Assembly (NCBI GenBank): GCA_025363555.1
Contig: JANYDQ010000082.1
Span: forward strand, 1 to 34,354
DNA length: 34,354 nt
Direction of reading: 5' to 3'
Source of the DNA: Bacteroidota bacterium
GTDB lineage: Bacteria; Bacteroidota; Bacteroidia; 2-12-FULL-35-15
A program made the translations under genes and the position numbers. Position 1 is the first letter of the stretch; each line of letters starts with the position of its first letter. Positions 22,746-31,645 of the stretch are shown one piece after another. A model generated the notes under the pieces. It was not told the DNA's origin. It saw only the letters and a program-made list of their open reading frames with translations, and searched no databases.

Positions 22746-25019
22746 TTATTTTCTCGACTGTGCATCTATCACCGCAATAGTAATCATGTTCACAATTTCG
22801 CGAACGGAACTACCCAGTTGCACAATATGTACAGGCTTTTTCATCCCTATTAAAACCGGTCCGATAGCTTCTGCCTCGCCCATTTCCTGTATTAATTTAT
22901 AGGCAATATTTCCCGATGCAAGATTTGGGAAAATAAGTGTATTTACTTTTTTATCCACCAAATCAGAAAACGGAAATTGTTCTTTTAATAAATCATTGTT
23001 CAATGCAAAGTTTGCCTGCATCTCACCATCCACTATCATTCCCGGATAATTTTTATGTAATATTTCTGTTGCTTCTCTCATTTTTTCAGGTATTTCGCCT
23101 TCGGCAGAGCCAAAATTGGAATACGACAATAAAGCAATCTTAGGAATAATGTTAAATTGTTTCACAGTAGTGGCAGTAAGTACTGCAATATCCACTATTT
23201 CCTGTGCGGTAGGGTTCACGTTCATGGTACAGTCGGCAAAGAAATAAGGACCATGTTTGGTATTGATAATATACATTCCCGCCACACTTTTTGCGCCTTG
23301 CTGCGCCCCGATAATTTGCAATGCGGGTTTAATAGGGTCCGAATATTTTCGGGTAAGCCCAGAAATCATTGCATCTGCCGCACCTGTTTCCACCATCATG
23401 GCTCCAAAATGATTTCTCTCCCGCATAATTTTTCGGGCTTCGAACAAGGTAAATCCCCGGCGTTTTCTTTTCTGAAAAAATATATCCGCGAAAGAATTTC
23501 TCCTGTCTTCTTCAGAAAGACTGCGCGGATCAATGATAGGAATGTCGCCTAATTCCAGGTTATTATCTGCAATCAGCCTTTTTATTTTTATTTCATCGCC
23601 CAACAGTATTGGTTTGGCAATGCCTTCATCAAATACCTGTTGTGCCGCTTTTAGAATTTTGTAATGGTCTGCTTCCGCAAACACCACTCGTTTCGGGTTC
23701 TGTTTTGCTTTGTTGGTAATGTTGCGGATAAGTTTATTATCCAGTCCCAACCTATTAATTAATTCCTGTACATAACCATCCCAGTTGATAATCGCTTTTT
23801 GCGCCACCCCCGATTCCATTGCTGCTTTAGCCACAGCAGGAGCAACCGTGTAAATCAAACGCGGGTCAATTGGTTTTGGAATTATGTATTCGGCACCAAA
23901 GGTCATGTTCTTTAAATTATAAGCCAGGTTTACCGTTTCAGGCACGGGCTCTTTTGCAAGATTAGCAATGGCATACACAGCTGCCAGTTTCATGGCTTCG
24001 TTTATTTGCGTAGCGCGAACATCGAGCGCACCACGAAAAATGAAAGGAAAGCCAAGCACGTTATTCACCTGGTTAGGATGGTCGCTTCTTCCCGTTGCCA
24101 TGATAATATCTTTACGCGAAGCCATTGCCAAATCGTATGCTATTTCCGGGTCAGGATTGGCAAGTGCAAATACAATGGGGCGTTTCGCCATGGACTGTAT
24201 CATTTTTTCGTTCACAATATTTCCTTTTGATAAACCGACAAACACATCAGCATCTTTCATAGCTTCTTCCAGTGTTTTCACATTTTTGGTGGTGGTGGAG
24301 AAAAACTTTTTTTGTTCGTCCGTAATATCATCACGATAAATAGTCAGCACTCCTTTGCTGTCGAGCATCAAAATATTTTCTTTTTTTGCGCCTACGGCAA
24401 TGTAAAGTTTAGCGCAGGAAATGGCAGAAGCACCTGCACCGTTCACTACTATTTTTACTTTATCAATTTTTTTTCTTGCTACTTCACAGGCATTTAGCAA
24501 TGCCGCAGAGGAGATGATAGCAGTTCCGTGCTGGTCATCGTGCATCAGCGGAATGTTTAATTCTTCTTTTAATCTTCGTTCAATTTCAAAACACTCCGGT
24601 GCTTTGATGTCTTCAAGATTAATTCCCCCGAAGGTGGGAGCTATTGCTTTCACCGTGTTTACAAATAAATCAATATCTGTTGCGTCCACTTCAATATCGA
24701 ACACATCAATGTCGGCAAAAATTTTAAATAGTAATCCTTTTCCTTCCATCACAGGCTTGGAAGCCAATGCACCAATATTTCCCAACCCGAGTACAGCCGT
24801 TCCGTTTGAAATTACTGCAACGAGGTTTCCTTTGGCAGTGTATTTATAAACGTCTTCCGGATTCTTTTCAATTTCCAAACAAGGCTCTGCAACCCCCGGA
24901 GAGTAAGCCAGCGAGAGGTCGCGTTGAGTACTGTGAGGCTTGGTAGGTATCACCTCTATCTTCCCCGGTCGCCCTTGCGAATGATAATCTAAAGCATCCT
25001 GTTTTCTTAATTTTGCCAT
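22746..25019 (-). CDS. maeB: NADP-dependent malic enzyme (MaeB type, with phosphotransacetylase-like domain)
   Basis: 757 aa, the length of the long MaeB form. Residues about 1-425 are the malic enzyme: SLAYSPGVAEPC, NGTAVLGLGNIGA, PVMEGKGLLFK, LMHDDQHGTAIISSAALLNA and the nucleotide-binding KIVVNGAGASAISCAKL. Residues about 430-757 are a phosphate acetyl/butyryltransferase-like domain (VVFAEADHYKILKAAQ, TRKYSDPIKPALQIIG, GSAEGEIPEKM, DGEMQANFA), which in studied MaeB proteins is regulatory, sensing acetyl-CoA. The enzyme converts malate to pyruvate and CO2, making NADPH. A possible promoter lies just upstream. Confidence 0.96.
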   Translation of the reverse strand: MAKLRKQDALDYHSQGRPGKIEVIPTKPHSTQRDLSLAYSPGVAEPCLEIEKNPEDVYKYTAKGNLVAVISNGTAVLGLGNIGALASKPVMEGKGLLFKIFADIDVFDIEVDATDIDLFVNTVKAIAPTFGGINLEDIKAPECFEIERRLKEELNIPLMHDDQHGTAIISSAALLNACEVARKKIDKVKIVVNGAGASAISCAKLYIAVGAKKENILMLDSKGVLTIYRDDITDEQKKFFSTTTKNVKTLEEAMKDADVFVGLSKGNIVNEKMIQSMAKRPIVFALANPDPEIAYDLAMASRKDIIMATGRSDHPNQVNNVLGFPFIFRGALDVRATQINEAMKLAAVYAIANLAKEPVPETVNLAYNLKNMTFGAEYIIPKPIDPRLIYTVAPAVAKAAMESGVAQKAIINWDGYVQELINRLGLDNKLIRNITNKAKQNPKRVVFAEADHYKILKAAQQVFDEGIAKPILLGDEIKIKRLIADNNLELGDIPIIDPRSLSEEDRRNSFADIFFQKRKRRGFTLFEARKIMRERNHFGAMMVETGAADAMISGLTRKYSDPIKPALQIIGAQQGAKSVAGMYIINTKHGPYFFADCTMNVNPTAQEIVDIAVLTATTVKQFNIIPKIALLSYSNFGSAEGEIPEKMREATEILHKNYPGMIVDGEMQANFALNNDLLKEQFPFSDLVDKKVNTLIFPNLASGNIAYKLIQEMGEAEAIGPVLIGMKKPVHIVQLGSSVREIVNMITIAVIDAQSRK

Positions 25020-25040
25020 TACCTTAAAAATTTAGAGTTG

Positions 25041-25072
25041 CGAATATAACAATTAATCAATTATCACAAGTT
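25041..25072 (-). promoter_or_regulatory. maeB: candidate maeB promoter
   Basis: On the minus strand TATATTCG (25041-25048) differs at one position from TAnnTTTG, with CAACTTGT (25065-25072) at roughly the -33 position. The leader would be about 15 bases. The rest of the 263-bp divergent gap to the Sir2 gene shows no other clear element. Confidence 0.33.
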
Positions 25073-25282
25073 GTTTAATATATTTTGATGTTTAAGAAAG
25101 TGTTGTTCAAAATATAATTTCTATTTTAGCGAAAATCTATTTAAAATTATTTTTCTATCACCTATACAAAACAGGAAAGCTTATAGAAATGAATATTAAT
25201 AAAACCTATGATTCTATTTGCCCATGTTTTTATAGGTTAAAATAATTAAGGAATGAAATTTTAAAGGAAGCTATAAAAGCAA

Positions 25283-25981
25283 ATGACAAAACAGTCAAAA
25301 CAAAAAGTAGTAGTATTTACAGGTGCAGGCATAAGTGCGGAAAGCGGACTAAAAACATTTCGCGACAGTGACGGATTGTGGGAAGAATATAAAATTGAAG
25401 ATGTGGCAACTCCTGCTGCTTGGGCAAATGACAGTGAATTGGTTCTGGAATTTTATAACAAGAGGAGAAAACAAGCAATGGAAGCAAAGCCCAATGCGGC
25501 TCATAAAGCCTTGAAAGAATTAGAAAAAAAATATGATGTTTACATCATCACCCAAAACATTGATGATTTGCATGAAAGGGCGGGTTCAAAAAAAGTGCTT
25601 CACCTGCACGGAGAAATAAATAAAAGCAGGAGCACGGTTGACGAAACGCTTGTATATGCAATAAAAGGAGAAGGAATAAGATTGGGAGATAAATGCACCC
25701 GGGGGTCGCAGCTCCGTCCGCACATTGTGTGGTTTGGCGAACAGGTGCCTATGATGGATACCGCTTACGAAATAGCTGCCATGGCTGATATTTTTATTGT
25801 AGTAGGTACTTCCATGGTGGTGTATCCTGCGGCAGGAATAATAGATTATGTTTCGAATACTATTACAAAATACCTGGTTGACCCGAATGATATAAAAGTA
25901 ACCGGAGTTAGAAATTTAACTTTTATAAAAGAAAAAGCAAGCATTGGTTTGCCGAAATTAGTGAAAGAATTATTGAAGTAA
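25283..25981 (+). CDS. cobB: Sir2 family NAD-dependent deacylase (CobB-like)
   Basis: 232 aa, cytosolic. The NAD-binding motif FTGAGISAESGLKTFRD (residues 12-28), TQNIDDLHERAG (90-101) and catalytic His109 in HLHGE are intact, as is GTSMVVYPAAG. The pair Tyr58 and Arg61 (FYNKRR) matches the YxxR motif that in class III sirtuins (CobB, SIRT5) favours removal of succinyl or malonyl groups. Only one Cys (DKCTRGSQLRP) is present where classical sirtuins have four zinc ligands, so structural zinc is probably absent. It is followed 13 bases later by the DUF1186 gene, likely one transcript. Targets are unknown. Confidence 0.93.
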   Translation: MTKQSKQKVVVFTGAGISAESGLKTFRDSDGLWEEYKIEDVATPAAWANDSELVLEFYNKRRKQAMEAKPNAAHKALKELEKKYDVYIITQNIDDLHERAGSKKVLHLHGEINKSRSTVDETLVYAIKGEGIRLGDKCTRGSQLRPHIVWFGEQVPMMDTAYEIAAMADIFIVVGTSMVVYPAAGIIDYVSNTITKYLVDPNDIKVTGVRNLTFIKEKASIGLPKLVKELLK

Positions 25982-25994
25982 AAAAAGAGAAACA

Positions 25995-27041
25995 ATGAAT
26001 TTGTTATGGCATATGTTGAACGGAACTTTCGAAAGAACAGTCGAAGATATCGTACAACAGGAAAGAGCAAAAACAAGAATAAAATTAACGATTATTCCAA
26101 AAGAAGTGGTGGAAGAAACCAGTGAATCTCCCGAATTCTTTCATTCGGAAATACAATGGTTGTATGAATATCATTACACTATCCCTAACGAATACCTTGA
26201 TAAAATAAAAGCACTGCCACGGGAAACACTGTTAAGGGATTTGAACAAAGTGGTGTACGATGCTATAGCACGATATTCTCTTTTTTCTGATAAAGATAGT
26301 GAGAGTGAAAAAATCTGGTTTCTGATACACGCTTTTTATTTACTTCGCGATTTAAAAGCAACTGAATCATTGGAAGTAATTTTAGATTTTCTTAGCCAGG
26401 AAGACGAATTAATTGAATTCTGGATGGGACAAATTCGTTATAAAAGCTGGACAGTTATTGCCATGTGTGGCTTCAATAATCTTGAACGCTTAAAATCTTT
26501 TATGAAGGAGCCTGGTCGTAGCTGTCTTTCACGAATTGAAATTGGAGAAGCCATCCAGCAACTTTATTTCCTTTCTTTAATTGAAAGAGAAGTTGCTTTG
26601 GAATGGTTCAGAGAAGTATTTAGTTATTATATAACAAATAATACTGTTGAGAATTTAACAGATACAGACGGGAATAGCTTTTTGGTTCGCAGTTGTATGG
26701 CTATGCGGGCAAAAGAGTTGTGGAAAGAAATTAAAACACTTTTCTCCAAAGACCTTGTTGACTCATATATTACAGGCAACATTGATAAAATTATTGAAAA
26801 GCTGTATGCATCGGTGAACGAAGATAGTAAAGAAGAAATAAAATCTATTGCCGATGATTATGCGCTGTTGATTATTGATGCTGATGGAAAAGAAGATGCA
26901 GACAATGATGACTCTGATGAATTAGATTGGGATAAATACTATCCTGCCGAGCCTTTTATTCGCACGGATGCAAAAGTAGGTCGCAACGACCAATGTACCT
27001 GCGGCAGTGGGAAAAAGTATAAAAAATGTTGCGGGAAATAA
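25995..27041 (+). CDS. DUF1186 domain protein with C-terminal SEC-C motif
   Basis: 348 aa, no signal peptide. The central part is an all-helical HEAT-like repeat region matching the DUF1186 pattern (LPRETLLRDLNKVVYDAIARY, HAFYLLRDLKATESLEVILDFLSQ, EIGEAIQQLYFLSLIEREVALEWF). After an acidic stretch (DADNDDSDELDWD) it ends in a SEC-C zinc motif, GRNDQCTCGSGKKYKKCCGK, with the expected CxCx8CC arrangement. SEC-C motifs bind zinc and in SecA contact SecB or ribosomes; here the role is unknown. Downstream partner of the Sir2 gene. Its terminator overlaps the last codons of the convergent hemB. Confidence 0.88.
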   Translation: MNLLWHMLNGTFERTVEDIVQQERAKTRIKLTIIPKEVVEETSESPEFFHSEIQWLYEYHYTIPNEYLDKIKALPRETLLRDLNKVVYDAIARYSLFSDKDSESEKIWFLIHAFYLLRDLKATESLEVILDFLSQEDELIEFWMGQIRYKSWTVIAMCGFNNLERLKSFMKEPGRSCLSRIEIGEAIQQLYFLSLIEREVALEWFREVFSYYITNNTVENLTDTDGNSFLVRSCMAMRAKELWKEIKTLFSKDLVDSYITGNIDKIIEKLYASVNEDSKEEIKSIADDYALLIIDADGKEDADNDDSDELDWDKYYPAEPFIRTDAKVGRNDQCTCGSGKKYKKCCGK

Positions 27042-27043
27042 AT

Positions 27044-27067
27044 GGGATGGTTACAACCACCCTTTTT
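27044..27067 (+). terminator. terminator of the Sir2-DUF1186 unit, overlapping the end of hemB
   Basis: GGG-(bulged A)-TGGTT pairs with AACCA-CCC around a 2-base loop (27044-27062), followed by TTTTT (27063-27067). It starts three bases after the DUF1186 stop and its right half lies inside the last codons of hemB (stop at 27051-27053). Confidence 0.65.
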
Positions 27068-28019
27068 CAAAAATATCTTTGGTGTGATAGGTTATAATAA
27101 TGTTTGCTCCCGCACGGGCAAAAGCAAACATATTTTCCATTACAATTTTTTGTTCATCTATCCACCCGTTTGCTGAAGCGGCTTTTACCATCGAGTATTC
27201 TCCCGACACATTGTAACAAGCAATTGGTAAAAGTGTTTGCTGGCGCAAATTAAATATCACATCCATATATGCCAGTGCAGGTTTAACCATTAATATATCT
27301 GCACCTTCCGCTTCATCCAGCAAACCTTCCGTCATCGATTCATTTCCATTTCTGAAATCCATTTGATATGATTTCCTGTCTCCTTTTTGCGGAGCAGAAT
27401 CAGCGGCTTCGCGAAAGGGACCGTAATAAGCAGAAGCATATTTAATGGAATAAGACATTATTGTTGTATTCTCAAAGCCGTTTTTGTCAAGCAGGTTTCT
27501 TATGGCGTGTATTCGCCCGTCCATCATATCACTGGGTGCAACCATATCTGCACCTGCCTGTGCGTGGGCTAATGCCATCTTTGCTAACACTTCAACAGAC
27601 GAATCGTTATGCACATACTCATCGTGCAATATTCCGCAATGCCCATGGGTCGTATAAGCACACACGCATACATCGGTGATTACATAAATGTTTTCACCAA
27701 ACTTTTCTTTCAGTGATTTCACTGCTTTAACAACAATAGAATCGGCACTGAATGATGAACTTGCATCTTCCGTTTTATTTTCTCCGACACCAAATAATAA
27801 AATTTTATTGATGCCAATTTTTAATCCTTTCTCCACATCTTTCAAAAGTTCATCTACTGAATAATGATTGATGCCGGGCATAGCATCTATTGGGTGAATC
27901 ACATTTTTTCCATCCACCACAAAATAGGGATAAATAAACATGTCCTTCGAAAGCCTTGTTTCTGCAACCATTTCCCGAATGATTGAATTTTTTCTTAATC
28001 TTCTTGGTCGTTGTATCAT
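27051..28019 (-). CDS. hemB: delta-aminolevulinic acid dehydratase (porphobilinogen synthase)
   Basis: 322 aa, normal length. It condenses two 5-aminolevulinate molecules to porphobilinogen. Schiff-base lysines lie in SIKYASAYYGPFREAA (about residue 193) and MVKPALAYMDV (about 246). The triad DVCVCAYTTHGHCG at about residues 117-130 has all three Cys of the zinc-dependent class. N-terminal RPRRLRKNSIIREMVAETRL is typical. The ATG overlaps the hemCD stop by four bases (ATGA), so translation is probably coupled. Confidence 0.97.
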   Translation of the reverse strand: MIQRPRRLRKNSIIREMVAETRLSKDMFIYPYFVVDGKNVIHPIDAMPGINHYSVDELLKDVEKGLKIGINKILLFGVGENKTEDASSSFSADSIVVKAVKSLKEKFGENIYVITDVCVCAYTTHGHCGILHDEYVHNDSSVEVLAKMALAHAQAGADMVAPSDMMDGRIHAIRNLLDKNGFENTTIMSYSIKYASAYYGPFREAADSAPQKGDRKSYQMDFRNGNESMTEGLLDEAEGADILMVKPALAYMDVIFNLRQQTLLPIACYNVSGEYSMVKAASANGWIDEQKIVMENMFAFARAGANIIITYHTKDIFEKGWL

Positions 28020-29584
28020 TTATTTTCCATTCCGAATACCGCTTCTGCTAATCCCACTTCATCAAACGAAACAGGCAATATGCACTTTACTATTCCTTTT
28101 TCTGTCAATGCTTTTTCTGTTGATTTTCCTATGGCTATTACTTTTTGATTGGCAGAAATTTTTCCTTTTTTAAAATAAGAATCTACATTGGATGGGCTTG
28201 TAAAAACTACTATTTCTACTTCCGGAAGAACCAGGTTTTCTTTTTTCACTGTTTCGTAAACTACTAAATCGAAAAGTTTGGTAGTGTCTGCAAACTGCTG
28301 TTGAATGGTTCTTAACCCTCCTTTTGCTTGCGGAAACAAAACGGTTTCTTCGCCCACTGCTTTCACAAATTTTTTCCCCACTACTTTTGTATCATTGATG
28401 GAACCAACAAATGCTGCGTTCCTGTTATGTTTCTTTAATTCCTGTTCGGTAGATTTACCTATTACTCCAAATTTTGTTTTGGCTTTTATTTCCGGGTTTT
28501 GCGAAAAGAATTTTTCAATTGCACTGGTGCTTGCAAAAAATATCCAATCAGTTTGCGGAATAGTATTTATTGCAACAACTTTTGTTTCAATAAATGAAAT
28601 GCCCTGAACGCTATATCCATTGCCTTCCAGCACATTTTTAAAAAAAGAATCTTCTTTTAAATCTCTTGTAATTAAAACAGAAGTTGGTTTTATTGCATTT
28701 AACTTATTCACTATCTTCTCTGCAAACCCTTCGTCAGTAAACGATTCGAAGTACAACCGTTTTGGCATTGTGTTCCAGGCATCGGCTTTGGAAGTCCAGA
28801 CTTTAAATTTATTTTCTTCTTTAATGCAATAAACCCCCAGCGGCAAATGACAACCGCCATCGAATAAATTTAATACTTTGCGCTCTATGCCCACAATATC
28901 CTGAACCTTTTCAAAATTTAATTTGTTAATGTATTCAAACAGTTCGTGGTCGTCTTCTCGTATCTGCATTGCCAGCACACCTTGTGCAGGTGCAGGAATA
29001 AATTCTTTCGGGTCAATACGAATTACTTTAAATTCGCTCAAATCAATATGCAAACGTTCTACCCCGGCAATGGCTATCATTATGGCATCATACTTTTTGT
29101 CGCGCAGTTTTTGAATACGTGTAGGTACATTTCCACGCAAATCGTGTAAGGTAATATCTGTGCGGAAAGCAAGCAGTTGCGATTTTCTTCTTGCCGAAGA
29201 TGTTCCAACAACAGCATTTTTTTTGAACGAATATTTTAAAGTATTATCCACCGATTCTTTCCGGATAACAATTAATTCTGCGGCATCTTCGCGTTCCGAA
29301 ACGGCTGCTATCTTTAACCCTTCGGGTGATGTGGTAGGTAAGTCTTTGTGAGAATGAACGGCTACATCTATTTCTTTGTTCAGCAAAGCTTCTTCAATTT
29401 CTTTTGTAAAAAAACCTTTGCCTTCCAGCTTATCAAAACTCAATTCCTGCGCTGCATCGCCTTGCGTGGTTATTATTTTTATTTCTGCGGTAAGTCCGAG
29501 TTTAACTAATTTGCGAAGTATATAATTTGCCTGCCACAATGCTAAATCACTTCCGCGACTTCCTATTATTATTTTTCTTTCCAT
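28016..29584 (-). CDS. hemCD: fused hydroxymethylbilane synthase and uroporphyrinogen-III synthase
   Basis: 522 aa, much longer than HemC alone (about 300). Residues about 1-300 are HemC: IIIGSRGSDLALWQANYI, VAVHSHKDLPT, GTSSARRKSQL and LRGNVPTRIQKL, with the dipyrromethane-cofactor Cys245 in FDGGCHLPLG. Residues about 300-522 resemble HemD: TSVLITRDLKEDSFFKNVLE, TDWIFFASTSAIEKFF, KFGVIGKSTEQEL, VVFTSPSNVDSYF, VIAIGKSTEKALTEKG. The fusion would make linear hydroxymethylbilane and close it to uroporphyrinogen III within one chain, limiting release of the unstable intermediate. It lies between hemA and hemB on the same strand. Confidence 0.95.
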   Translation of the reverse strand: MERKIIIGSRGSDLALWQANYILRKLVKLGLTAEIKIITTQGDAAQELSFDKLEGKGFFTKEIEEALLNKEIDVAVHSHKDLPTTSPEGLKIAAVSEREDAAELIVIRKESVDNTLKYSFKKNAVVGTSSARRKSQLLAFRTDITLHDLRGNVPTRIQKLRDKKYDAIMIAIAGVERLHIDLSEFKVIRIDPKEFIPAPAQGVLAMQIREDDHELFEYINKLNFEKVQDIVGIERKVLNLFDGGCHLPLGVYCIKEENKFKVWTSKADAWNTMPKRLYFESFTDEGFAEKIVNKLNAIKPTSVLITRDLKEDSFFKNVLEGNGYSVQGISFIETKVVAINTIPQTDWIFFASTSAIEKFFSQNPEIKAKTKFGVIGKSTEQELKKHNRNAAFVGSINDTKVVGKKFVKAVGEETVLFPQAKGGLRTIQQQFADTTKLFDLVVYETVKKENLVLPEVEIVVFTSPSNVDSYFKKGKISANQKVIAIGKSTEKALTEKGIVKCILPVSFDEVGLAEAVFGMENK

Positions 29585-29594
29585 TTGCTTTTAG

Positions 29595-29685
29595 AATAGA
29601 ACGCTGATTATTATGATTGTTATGATTTGCGCTGATTAATAAAATCATGTTTTATCAGAAAAATCATGATAATCTGCGTTCTATT
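29595..29685. repeat. imperfect 24-bp inverted repeat between hemA and hemCD
   Basis: AATAGAACGCTGATTATTAT (start of the arm 29595-29618) pairs with 29662-29685 with two mismatches. Between the arms are further variants of the words GCTGATT and TATGATT. The right arm includes the hemA stop codon (29681-29683). It occupies nearly the whole hemA-hemCD spacer and could act as a partial terminator or mRNA-stability element within the operon. Confidence 0.7.
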
Positions 29686-30904
29686 TTTGTTCGGTTAGTA
29701 TTTCTTTCGCCATTTTCATTGGCACACTGATGTATTTTTTTTCCATATACAGCAGCATTTTATCCAGCACTTCTTTCGATTCATTATCCATCATAGCAAG
29801 TTCTTTTGCAAAAACTTCGTTGGCGGTTGCTCTTATTTGTTTCACCTTTATGGGCACTTCGCTCATTGCCAGTTCTATTTTTCGTGTCTTTAAAAGTTGT
29901 TTAAATTCTTCTGTATTTTTTTTGATAATGATGTTACATGCCTCCAGTTCCTGCTCTCTTGCTTGTAAATTCTCTTTTGCTATTTCCTGCAAATTAGTTA
30001 TTGCAATTAATTTTACATCATAATTATTCAAAATTTCTGCATCCAAATCGTTTGGTATTGCCAAATCTATTACCACCTTTTTTGTTTTGTCTTCTCCCAC
30101 CAAACTTTTATACACTTCAGTAGTAATCACACTTTCGGAGGCACCTGTGCAGGTTACAATAATATCAAATCCTTGTTTAAAGTTTTTTATTTCAGAAAGA
30201 GGAAATGCTTTTCCGTTCAGTTCGTTCGCCAGTTTTTCGGCATTGGCAAGGGTTCTGTTGAATACCGTAAAATTGGTAAACTGATGTTTTTTCAAATACT
30301 TTGCCATGGTAGTATTGGTAACTCCCGAACCGATAATAATAAAGCGCGCATCTTGTTTTACATTCAGTGCTTTTAGTTTTCGATATGCCAGCGACACTAC
30401 AGATACTGGGTTTCGGGCTATGTTGGTATGTGTGTAAACATCTTTGGCAGTTTCAATTGTTTTTTTAATTGCCAGCCTGATTACATCTCCGGTTATGCCT
30501 GTTGCATTACATTTTTCGTACGCATTGCGAACCTGTGTAATAATTTCTCTTTCGCCTACTACCAGCGAATCTATTGACGAAGCCACTTCAAACAAATGTT
30601 TCAAGGCTTGTTCGCTTTCAAACACCTGTGCATTTTCCATTGCCCAGGCAATGTCGTTTGCTTTCCAGTTTTTATCGAAAGCAATAAAGAAGTTCATTAA
30701 AAATTCTTTGTCCACCACGTGTGAAGTAACCACCATAAACTCCACACGGTTGCAGGTGGAAAGGTAATACAGCTCTTCCAAACTAAGAGTGGATTTAATA
30801 TGTTGTAACCGTAAGCCTGCTGCATCGTCTTCTATATGCAGCTTTCCGATGGTATTGAGCCCGGTGGTTTTATGTGTAAATGCTATTATTTTTATCCGTT
30901 GCAC
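29681..30904 (-). CDS. hemA: glutamyl-tRNA reductase
   Basis: 407 aa, normal length, first step of C5-pathway tetrapyrrole synthesis (glutamyl-tRNA to glutamate-1-semialdehyde, with NADPH). The catalytic Cys51 lies in YYLSTCNRVEF; ASSIDSLVVGEREIITQVRNAYE and the NADPH-binding IIGSGVTNTTMAKYL are clear. The start is GTG at 30904, placed where HemA proteins normally begin (IIAFTHKT). Promoter unclear: CAAGTTTG about 28 bases upstream has one mismatch to TAnnTTTG. With hemCD and hemB it covers several early steps; hemL, the step in between, is not in this window. Confidence 0.96.
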   Translation of the reverse strand: MQRIKIIAFTHKTTGLNTIGKLHIEDDAAGLRLQHIKSTLSLEELYYLSTCNRVEFMVVTSHVVDKEFLMNFFIAFDKNWKANDIAWAMENAQVFESEQALKHLFEVASSIDSLVVGEREIITQVRNAYEKCNATGITGDVIRLAIKKTIETAKDVYTHTNIARNPVSVVSLAYRKLKALNVKQDARFIIIGSGVTNTTMAKYLKKHQFTNFTVFNRTLANAEKLANELNGKAFPLSEIKNFKQGFDIIVTCTGASESVITTEVYKSLVGEDKTKKVVIDLAIPNDLDAEILNNYDVKLIAITNLQEIAKENLQAREQELEACNIIIKKNTEEFKQLLKTRKIELAMSEVPIKVKQIRATANEVFAKELAMMDNESKEVLDKMLLYMEKKYISVPMKMAKEILTEQK

Positions 30905-31136
30905 AGTCTTTTTTTATAGAGTACAAACTTGATTATTATTTGTTAATTAATTGTCATAGTAGTGTCAATAGGTGGGAGGAGCGGGATTAGTTTATCAACA
31001 GGAAGGGAATAAAAGTAAATACAGGAGTGCAACTATTTTTTTATTTTACTTCTTTCATCATTCGTTTTGTTTTTTATGCAAAAGGGGCTTGCCGGGACAA
31101 ACCTGGCGCTAATTACTATACTATATTGAATAGCTT

Positions 31137-31210
31137 ACGTCATTGCGAGCTTTTCGCGAAGCAATCTTTTCGTTTGTTGAGTTTGCTTCGCGAAAAGCTC
31201 GCAATGACGT
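31137..31210. repeat. perfect 28-bp palindromic repeat (CATTGCGAGC type)
   Basis: 31137-31164 and 31183-31210 are exact reverse complements over 28 bases with an 18-base loop. The arms begin ACGTCATTGCGAGC and contain TTCGCGAA. The core GTCATTGCGAG is, from memory, a common interspersed palindrome in Bacteroidota and other genomes. It lies in the 811-bp gap downstream of the PAS-side genes and upstream of hemA. 30905-31136 holds nothing else I recognise. Confidence 0.88.
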
Positions 31211-31313
31211 GTACTTCTTAACTATAATATAATGCTTAATATTTCGTTCTTTTGAGTTCTATTCTTATTCCTGTGGAATAAAAAATAATAGAAGTTGATA
31301 CTCTTTTTTTTAC

Positions 31314-31396
31314 CACATAGTAACATAGACACATAGAACAGAAGGATAACTAAAAATAAAACTATGTGAAAAACTATGTTACTATGTGTCTATGTG
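31314..31396. repeat. CACATAG-type inverted repeat
   Basis: CACATAGTAACATAG (31314-31328) pairs perfectly with CTATGTTACTATGTG (31374-31388). ACACATAG and CTATGTG words extend both sides. This is a second, unrelated palindrome in the same gap. Confidence 0.8.
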
Positions 31397-31449
31397 ATAA
31401 AAATATTTATTAGTCCAAAGGAGTTAGAATAGAAACATCTTTTGAAAAC

Positions 31450-31591
31450 CGCGCAGTAAGAGCGAACTACAGGAAGCGCAGCGTGAGGGATTGGAGCGAA
31501 AATCCTTTTTTGTTGCGGGGCAATGGCGGGGCAACAAAAAAGATTGTAGCGTAAAGCCCGACCCCTGATTCTTCATCAGGGGGCACGCCCA
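31450..31591 (+). repeat. multi-hairpin interspersed element (AGGGATTGGAGCG type)
   Basis: Successive stems: GGATT/AATCC (31488-31492 with 31501-31505), TTTTTTGTTGC/GCAACAAAAAA (31506-31516 with 31531-31541, directly adjoining) and CCCCTGAT/ATCAGGGG (31562-31569 with 31575-31582). Conserved-looking words between them are GCGTGAGGGATTGGAGCGAA, GTAGCGTAAAGCCCGACC and GGGCACGCCC. From memory, elements with these words recur in many Bacteroidota spacers. It is likely a structured RNA or mobile palindrome. No ORF fits. Confidence 0.72.
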
Positions 31592-31645
31592 AATTATTTT
31601 AGTATCCGGTTTTATTTTTTAAATCTTTTCTTTCGATTTATTAGT

